Shown here: in pieces, positions 58,831-64,000 of the stretch
How the letters are laid out: each line of letters begins with the position of its first letter
Position numbering within the stretch: position 1 is the stretch's first letter
Source: Amycolatopsis nalaikhensis
GTDB taxonomy: Bacteria > Actinomycetota > Actinomycetes > Mycobacteriales > Pseudonocardiaceae
Direction of reading: 5' to 3'
Assembly (NCBI RefSeq): GCF_030264295.1
Contig: NZ_CP127173.1
Coordinates: 7,013,501-7,077,500, forward strand
Length of the DNA: 64,000 nucleotides
Position numbers and translations under genes: made by a program
Notes under the pieces: model-generated
Seen by the model: the letters and a program-made list of their open reading frames with translations, nothing else
The model's database searches: none
Told to the model about the DNA's origin: nothing

Positions 58831-59475
58831 CTACCGGACCCGCTTGGGCGAAGGCTTTTCCACGCCGGCGCCGCCTTCGCTCCCCGGGAGCTGGAGGTAG
58901 GGGCCCAGCAGCCGGCGCAGCAGCGCCAGTGCCGCGTCGAGACGGCGCTGGGCCGTCCGCTTGTTCGGCGACCACAGGTCGCGGCTGGCGCGGACCACCA
59001 TCGAGCCGACGATGTCCGCCATGACTTCGGGCTGGGGCTCGCCGTGCGCGCGTAGCGCGGCGAGGAGCGGTTCGCGCAGCGACTGGTGGAACTCCGCCAT
59101 GGGCGCGGCCAGGACGGCCGGGTCCACCACGTTCGTCAAAGCGCGGGCGACGGCCTGTTCCGAACCCGCGAACAGCTCCATGTTCGCGGTGACGTAGGCC
59201 CAGACGCGGGCGCCGGGTGTGGGGGCGTCGTCGACGGACTCGACGATCCGGGCCGCCCAGGCGGGGAGGACGTCGGCGATGACCGCGGCCAGAAGATCGT
59301 CTCGTGAGGAGAAGTATTCGTAGACGCTGGACCTCGCCAGCCCCGCCCGGGCGCCCACGGCCGCGAGCGAGGGCGACTCGCCGTTCTCGGCGAGCAGGGC
59401 CCGGGCGGCGTCCAGGATCGACCGGCGTTGCCGGGCGCGGTGCTCGGCGACGGTGGGTGCCTGGATGCGGGGCAT
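58831..59475 (-). CDS. TetR family transcriptional regulator
   Basis: A 214-aa regulator with the N-terminal TetR helix-turn-helix: RRSILDAARALLAENG, SLAAVGARAGLARSSVYEYF. The C-terminal ligand domain is helical with no recognised ligand. It is the last gene of a permease-ATPase-TetR operon, 12 bp after the ATPase gene. Two perfect 15-bp palindromes in the operon promoter are probably its operators, giving negative autoregulation of the exporter. Confidence 0.9.
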   Translation of the reverse strand: MPRIQAPTVAEHRARQRRSILDAARALLAENGESPSLAAVGARAGLARSSVYEYFSSRDDLLAAVIADVLPAWAARIVESVDDAPTPGARVWAYVTANMELFAGSEQAVARALTNVVDPAVLAAPMAEFHQSLREPLLAALRAHGEPQPEVMADIVGSMVVRASRDLWSPNKRTAQRRLDAALALLRRLLGPYLQLPGSEGGAGVEKPSPKRVR

Positions 59476-59487
59476 GGCGAACCTCGG

Positions 59488-60189
59488 TCAGCGGATGGGA
59501 ACGGTCTGCGGGGCGTACTCGCTCAAGATACCGTCGATCATCGAGAGCACCCGATCGCAGTGGTGCAGCACGTCGTGGTCGTGGGTCACCATCACCGTGG
59601 CCACGCCGTGCTCATGGGCCTCGCGGGCGAGCAGGCCGACGATCTCCTGGCTGCGCTGGCTGTCCAACGCCGCGGTGGGCTCGTCGACGAGCAGCAGGCC
59701 GGGCCGGGTGACCAGCGCCCGCGCGATGCCGACGCGCTGGCGTTCCCCGCCGGAAAGCTGGTGCGGACGGCGGTCCGCGCGGTGGCTCATGCCGACCTCC
59801 GCCAGGAGCGTGGCCGGGTCGCGGCGGTCGCCCCCCTTGCCGAACGTGAGGGGCAGCCGCAGCTGGTCCACGGCTGTCAGCGCGGGCACGAGGTTGCCGG
59901 ACTGGAAGACGAACCCGAGGTGGTCGCGGCGCAGCCGGGTCAGCCGCCGGGCGTTCAGCCCGGCGAGGTCGACCCCGCCGATCCGCACGCTCCCGCTGGT
60001 CGGGGCCACCAAGGCGCCCGCCACCGCGAGGAGGCTGGATTTGCCGGAGCCGGAGGGACCGACGACGGCGACGAACTCGCCGGGCCGGAGCGTGAGATGC
60101 ACGTCGCCGAGCGCGGTGACCGTCTCGTCGCCGTCCCCGTGCACGAGCGTGACGGAGTCGAGAACGAGGCTGGGTGCCGTGGCGTTCAT
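59488..60189 (-). CDS. MacB/LolD-type ABC transporter ATP-binding protein
   Basis: A 233-aa ATPase of the MacB/LolD/FtsE group: Walker A GPSGSGKSS, Q-loop FVFQSGNLVPALTAVDQ, signature LSGGERQR, Walker B LLLVDEPTAALD and switch THDHDV. It powers the adjacent permease, probably in a mechanotransmission-type export or lipoprotein/antibiotic release role. The start overlaps the permease stop (ATGA). Confidence 0.92.
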   Translation of the reverse strand: MNATAPSLVLDSVTLVHGDGDETVTALGDVHLTLRPGEFVAVVGPSGSGKSSLLAVAGALVAPTSGSVRIGGVDLAGLNARRLTRLRRDHLGFVFQSGNLVPALTAVDQLRLPLTFGKGGDRRDPATLLAEVGMSHRADRRPHQLSGGERQRVGIARALVTRPGLLLVDEPTAALDSQRSQEIVGLLAREAHEHGVATVMVTHDHDVLHHCDRVLSMIDGILSEYAPQTVPIR

Positions 60190-61316
60190 CGGGATCCTCC
60201 CAGTGCGGTCAGCGGGTCGACCCGGGTGATGCGCAGGACGGCGACACCGGCGCCGAGCAGCCCGAGCAGGACGAGTCCGGCGGTGGCGGCGCCGATCGAG
60301 GCGAAGTCGAGCGCGAACGGCATCGGCGTGCCCGAGATCGCGGCGCCCGCGGCGACGCCGAGCCCGACCCCGACCGCCGACGCGGCGAGCAGGAGGATCA
60401 GCGACTGCGCGAGGGAATCGCGGAGCAGACGGGCCGTGTCGGCGCCCATGGCGCGCAGCACGGCGATCTCGTGCTTGCGCTGGATGGTGACGACGGTGAA
60501 GAACGCGCCCACCACCAAGGCGGAGATGGCGTAGAGGAACACCTGGATCAGATCCAGTGTCGAGGTTTCCGCGGAGTACCCGGGCGAAGCACCGAAGGAC
60601 TCCGTCAACGTCAGTGACCTGGTGCCCGCCGCCTGGTCACCGGCCGTCAGGTCGAGATCGGCTCCCGGCGCGGCGCGCAGGGCGATCGCGGTGGCCTGCT
60701 CGTAGGTGTGGGGGAGGGCGGTCTCGCCCTGCCGCACACCGGCGTGGATCTCCTGCCAGGTCCGCAGGTCGAGATAGGCGACGTCGACATGGCCGAAGGT
60801 GTGCTGGCCGTCGAGGAAGCCGGCGACCTTCAACGGCGTGCCGAGCTGGTCCACCACGACGGTGTCGCCGACCCGCACACCGGCGTCCTCGGCGGTCTGG
60901 CCGAGCAGGATGTCGCCGTGGCCGCCCAGCCGCTCCCCGTTCGTCGCCCGGGGGGCGAGCCAGCTGTCCGGCTCCACGCCGAACAGCGCCAGGTCGATGT
61001 CGACGCCGCGGTCGGACTCGGCGTTCACCAGTGTGTTGCCGAAGGGGCTCGCGTCTTCGACGCCCGGGCGTCCCCGCCAGGTCTCGGCGACGGTCACATC
61101 CACCGCCGAGCGCGAGAAGGCGCCGTCGGTCGAAGTGCCTTCCTGGAAGGAGAACGCCGATACCGGCAGCTTCTTCAGGCCGGACACACCGTCGTTGACG
61201 AGTCCGACCGACAACCCCGACAACAACACCATGAGGATCGCGATGAGCGCGACCACCGAACCCATGAGCGCGAACCGGCCGCGCGCGAAGGCGAGTTCAC
61301 GTAAGGCGAGGAACAC
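60186..61316 (-). CDS. FtsX/MacB-type ABC transporter permease
   Basis: A 376-aa permease with one N-terminal helix (FALMGSVVALIAILMVLLSGL), a large extracytoplasmic domain (residues about 45-250) and three C-terminal helices (VFLYAISALVVGAFFTVVTI, SLILLLAASAVGVGLGVAAG, GAATAGLVLLGLLGAGVAVL). The motif QRKHEIAVLRAMGA is the standard FtsX/MacB coupling region. GTG start with AAGGGAGACGC. First gene of a TetR-controlled export operon; cargo unknown. Confidence 0.9.
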   Translation of the reverse strand: MFLALRELAFARGRFALMGSVVALIAILMVLLSGLSVGLVNDGVSGLKKLPVSAFSFQEGTSTDGAFSRSAVDVTVAETWRGRPGVEDASPFGNTLVNAESDRGVDIDLALFGVEPDSWLAPRATNGERLGGHGDILLGQTAEDAGVRVGDTVVVDQLGTPLKVAGFLDGQHTFGHVDVAYLDLRTWQEIHAGVRQGETALPHTYEQATAIALRAAPGADLDLTAGDQAAGTRSLTLTESFGASPGYSAETSTLDLIQVFLYAISALVVGAFFTVVTIQRKHEIAVLRAMGADTARLLRDSLAQSLILLLAASAVGVGLGVAAGAAISGTPMPFALDFASIGAATAGLVLLGLLGAGVAVLRITRVDPLTALGGSR

Positions 61317-61331
61317 TGCGTCTCCCTTTTT

Positions 61332-61369
61332 CCGACATCATGTCGGCAAGTATACCGACACGGTGTCGG
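61332..61369. promoter_or_regulatory. two perfect palindromes in the exporter-tetR promoter
   Basis: CCGACATCATGTCGG (61332-61346) and CCGACACGGTGTCGG (61355-61369), 15-bp palindromes whose centres are 23 bp apart. Between them TATACC could be a -10 element. Arrangement typical of TetR operators. The remaining DNA to 61627 shows no supportable gene. Confidence 0.75.
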
Positions 61370-61627
61370 CAAACTCTGCGGGGTGGAAGACGGGACGCGG
61401 CACGGCCCGGACGAACCCGGGCCGCCATCCCGCGGGGCAAGGCTGCCCCGCGGGCGCAGCTTTCGGGTGAATCCGAGTTCCCGCTGCAGAGCCGAGCAGC
61501 CGGTCATCAATGGCTGCCATGGCGGTGCCGTATCTCAGCCGCGTGTCGTGTGCTCGATCACGTCGACGTCAGTCCGAAATGGGCCTGCCTCGCCGCGAAG
61601 CTGCTCGGCTTCCGGCCGGACGCCGGG

Positions 61628-62953
61628 TCACGCCGCGGTCTGCTCCTGGCGCGTGCGGCGCGCGAGCGCGACACCCGCCAGGGTCAGCACCCCGCACAAG
61701 ATCAGCGTCAGCGACAGCGGCGCCGACGAACCGCCGGTCTCACCCACGACCGCGAGCCCGGCGATGGGCAGGATGCCGCCGGCCACGGCCGTGCCGAACG
61801 CGATGCACAGGCCGCAGCCCGTGTAGCGGGACGCCACCGGGAACAGATCCGCCATCAGCGACGGGACCGCGCCGTTGAACGCCGCGTAGCAGACGCTGCC
61901 CACCAGCATCGCCAGCAGCATCGGGCCGAACGCGCCCGTGTCGACCAGCCAGAACGCCGGGAACGCCCACACCACCAGGAGCACGCCCGACCAGCTGATC
62001 AGCCGCTCCCGGCCCCAGCGGTCGGCGCGCGTCGCGCTCAGCACCGTCAGCCCGGCCAGCACCAGCGACGTGATCAGCAGCCCGAGCTGGACGTCCAGCC
62101 CGCTCAGCGACGGCACGTACGTTTTCGTGTAGGCCACCAGCCCGGTCATCAGCACGTACAGGAACGAGCACGGGGCCGACCACATCAGCGAACCCGCGAT
62201 CAGCTCGCGCCAGTGGTCGCGGAACACCGCGCGCACCTTCGGGCGGCGGCCGGTCGTCGCTTCGTGCTTGGCCAGCTCCGCCACGAACTCCGGGGTCTCC
62301 TCGAGCCGCTTGCGCAGCACCAGGCCCAGTACCACCAGCAGCGCGCTGGCCAGGAACGGCACCCGCCAGCCCCAGGCGCGGAAGACGTCCGCGCTGACCG
62401 CCGTGCTCACCAGCAGGACGACCGCGCTCGCCAGCGCGATGCCGAGCACCGTGCCCAGCTGGACGAACGAGCCGTAGAGCGAGCGGCGTCGCTTCGGCGC
62501 GTGCTCGACCGCCACCAGGACCGCGCCGCCCCATTCGCCGCCGACCGCCAGGCCCTGCAGCATCCGGAAGGCGACCAGCAGCACCGGCGCCCACAGCCCG
62601 GCCGTGGCGAACGTGGGCAGCAGCCCGATCGCGACGGTCGCGGTGCCCATCAGCAGCATCGAGCCGAGCAACGCCGTGCGGCGGCCGCGGGTGTCGCCCA
62701 GCCAGCCGAACAGCAGCGCGCCGAGCGGGCGCATGCCGAACGCCACCGCGTGGGTGCCGAGCGCGGCGAGCGTGCCCATCCACGGGGACGCGGCCGGGAA
62801 GAACAGCGGGCCGAACACGAGCGCGGCCATGAACGCGTAGACGATGAAGTCGAAGATCTCCACCAGCGTGCCGATCATCGACGACGTCGCGATGCGGGCG
62901 GGGGAGAGGGGCCTGCCGGTCACGACCGGGCGTGCGGGAGCTGTTTCGGGCAT
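61628..62953 (-). CDS. MHS-type major facilitator superfamily transporter
   Basis: A 441-aa proton symporter of the metabolite:H+ symporter family, 12 helices. Landmarks: TLVEIFDFIVYAFMAALVFG in helix 1, the loop motif GWLGDTRGRRTALLGS, QGLAVGGEWGGAVLVAVEHAP, and LEETPEFVAEL after helix 6. Substrates in this family are carboxylates such as citrate, dicarboxylates or shikimate. It lies 41 bp downstream of the MmgE/PrpD gene in the same direction, so uptake and catabolism of one organic acid is likely (inference). Confidence 0.9.
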   Translation of the reverse strand: MPETAPARPVVTGRPLSPARIATSSMIGTLVEIFDFIVYAFMAALVFGPLFFPAASPWMGTLAALGTHAVAFGMRPLGALLFGWLGDTRGRRTALLGSMLLMGTATVAIGLLPTFATAGLWAPVLLVAFRMLQGLAVGGEWGGAVLVAVEHAPKRRRSLYGSFVQLGTVLGIALASAVVLLVSTAVSADVFRAWGWRVPFLASALLVVLGLVLRKRLEETPEFVAELAKHEATTGRRPKVRAVFRDHWRELIAGSLMWSAPCSFLYVLMTGLVAYTKTYVPSLSGLDVQLGLLITSLVLAGLTVLSATRADRWGRERLISWSGVLLVVWAFPAFWLVDTGAFGPMLLAMLVGSVCYAAFNGAVPSLMADLFPVASRYTGCGLCIAFGTAVAGGILPIAGLAVVGETGGSSAPLSLTLILCGVLTLAGVALARRTRQEQTAA

Positions 62954-62994
62954 GGGGGTACCGCCTCGGGAATTCGCAGGGAGGGAAAGAGAAT

Positions 62995-64000
62995 TCAGGA
63001 CGCGAGGGCTTCGGCGAACGCACGCGCGTCGCCGGGCTCGCCCAGGGAGAGCACGAGCGGGAGCACGGCGTCCGCGCGCGGTCCCGCGTTGCCGGTGAAC
63101 TTCTCGCGGATGTCCTCGTGGGACAGCGGCCGCTCGGCGTGGCCGCGGTGGACGGCTTCGCGGCGGGAGAGCTTGCGTCCGTCGTGGAGGTCGATTTCGA
63201 CGGCCGCCGAATACGCGTGCGGGAACAGGCTTTCCGGGTCGTCGCCGATGTCCACGAGCTGGGCGAAGCTCGAGGATTTCCCGGTCGCCCAAGGCTTCGT
63301 CGGTGAACTCGGCCAGTGTCAGCCGGCCGCGCGAGACGCACGCGGCGGCGACGAACGGCAGGCTGAACTTGGCGTCGTAGTCGTCCTGCGGCGCGCGTTT
63401 GCGCTCGATTGGGTCGCACACGGCGGCGCCCGGCGTCGGGTGGATGAAGCAGCGGATGCGGGCGACGTCGGCCGCGCCGAAGCCGGCCTCGGCGCGCAGG
63501 GCCAGCACCGCGTCGGCGAAGCCGTGCGTGAAGTGGCAGCTGGGGAACGGCTTCACCGCCGTCTCGAGGAGTTCCCAGCGGGTGCCCAGGTCCCGCACCA
63601 GCTCGGCGGCGTCCCATTCGCGGCCCTGCAGGTGGGTCGCGTACAGGCCGTGGCGTCCTTCGTAGACCCGCGGGGGACCGGGCCAGTCTTCGGCGGCGAA
63701 GGCGACCGCGGTCAGCGCGGAGTTCGCCGCCCAGCCCGGGTGCAGGCGTTTCGTCCACGCGCCTTCGGCGAGGAATTCCAGGATGCCCGACGCCATCGAG
63801 CCCACGATCTCCTGCGCGGCGGTGATGCCGTCGGCGTCCAGGCCGGACAGCTTCGCGGCCGCCACCGCCGAGCCGAACGCGCCCGCGACGCCGGTGGGGT
63901 GGAAGCCGACCGTGTGGAAGCCGCCGCGCGAGACCTGGCCGACGCGCGCGCTGATCTCGACGCCCAGGATGTAGGCCAGGAGCAGGTCTTCGGTGGATCG
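62995..64000 (-). pseudogene. MmgE/PrpD family protein, frameshifted and 5' partial
   Basis: MmgE/PrpD enzymes include 2-methylcitrate dehydratase and cis-aconitate decarboxylase. The frame is open from the window edge: GVAGAFGSAVAAAKLSGLDA, GILEFLAEGAWTKRLHPGWA, PFPSCHFTHGFADA, then KRAPQDDYDAKFSLPFVAAA. Near 63265-63290 the match shifts by one base to the frame AQLVDIGDDPESLFPHAYSA, ending with LSHEDIREKFTGNAG. A single indel thus breaks the last third of the gene. The active-site regions lie before the break, so the error-versus-pseudogene question matters. It is followed by the MHS transporter. Confidence 0.75.

Overview
High-GC (about 70%) actinobacterial DNA. GTG starts, ATGA/GTGA stop-start overlaps, wax ester synthase/DGAT-like acyltransferases, Acg-type nitroreductases, a homodimeric pyruvate dehydrogenase E1 and a TreT-type trehalose synthase point to the Pseudonocardiales (Amycolatopsis-like). 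This is inference: no rRNA or other taxonomic marker lies in the window. I saw no tRNA, rRNA or CRISPR array.

Layout. (1) 0-2 kb: a sortase-anchored surface protein interrupted by an in-frame amber codon. (2) 2-33 kb: a hypoxia/dormancy island resembling a mycobacterial DosR regulon. It holds GAPDH, universal stress protein, an orphan sugar-type ABC ATPase, an SQR-like flavoprotein, three WS/DGAT acyltransferases, two Acg nitroreductases, an Rv2004c-like kinase fusion, an ABC-2 exporter, a deazaflavin-type reductase fusion, a group 3b-like [NiFe] hydrogenase operon diverging from hypFCDE, galT, TreT-YHS, an Rv1733c-like membrane protein and a zinc alcohol dehydrogenase. A DosR-like box (consensus roughly GGTGACTTTCGGCCCT) recurs in almost every promoter region here; devR/devS themselves are not in the window. 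(3) 33.5-43 kb: accessory DNA, with a TIGR04141-family protein, an AbrB-like protein overlapping a tyrosine recombinase, a large orphan protein, a complete IS3-family element and small uncharacterised genes. (4) 43-59 kb: a second stress/redox region. It holds a hemerythrin-like/DUF2249 protein, AceE, tandem universal stress proteins, Aquifex-type aconitase, a stomatin-like protein, a MarR regulator with DUF488, a 7Fe ferredoxin, a tandem USP-transaldolase fusion, a cysteine-rich HTH regulator and a lone cytochrome oxidase subunit I. Two operator families occur here: a 15-bp palindrome TATCGT-N3-ACGATA (three perfect copies) and a degenerate TTTATAC-N11-GTGTAAA element (three copies). (5) 58.8-64 kb: an FtsX/MacB-type ABC exporter operon with its TetR regulator and two perfect operator palindromes, then an MHS transporter and a frameshifted MmgE/PrpD gene running off the right edge.

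How it fits together. Region 2 reads as an energy-maintenance programme for oxygen limitation: H2/NAD(P) redox balancing by the hydrogenase, storage-lipid synthesis, trehalose synthesis, fermentative alcohol dehydrogenase and stress proteins, co-ordinated by one box. Region 4 adds central-carbon enzymes and oxygen/NO-associated proteins under two other putative regulators encoded nearby. Several genes (amber stop at 890, DUF998, AMIN-like, a membrane protein near 19 kb, a cupin, MmgE/PrpD) are broken by single stops or frameshifts. They may be true pseudogenes or sequence errors.
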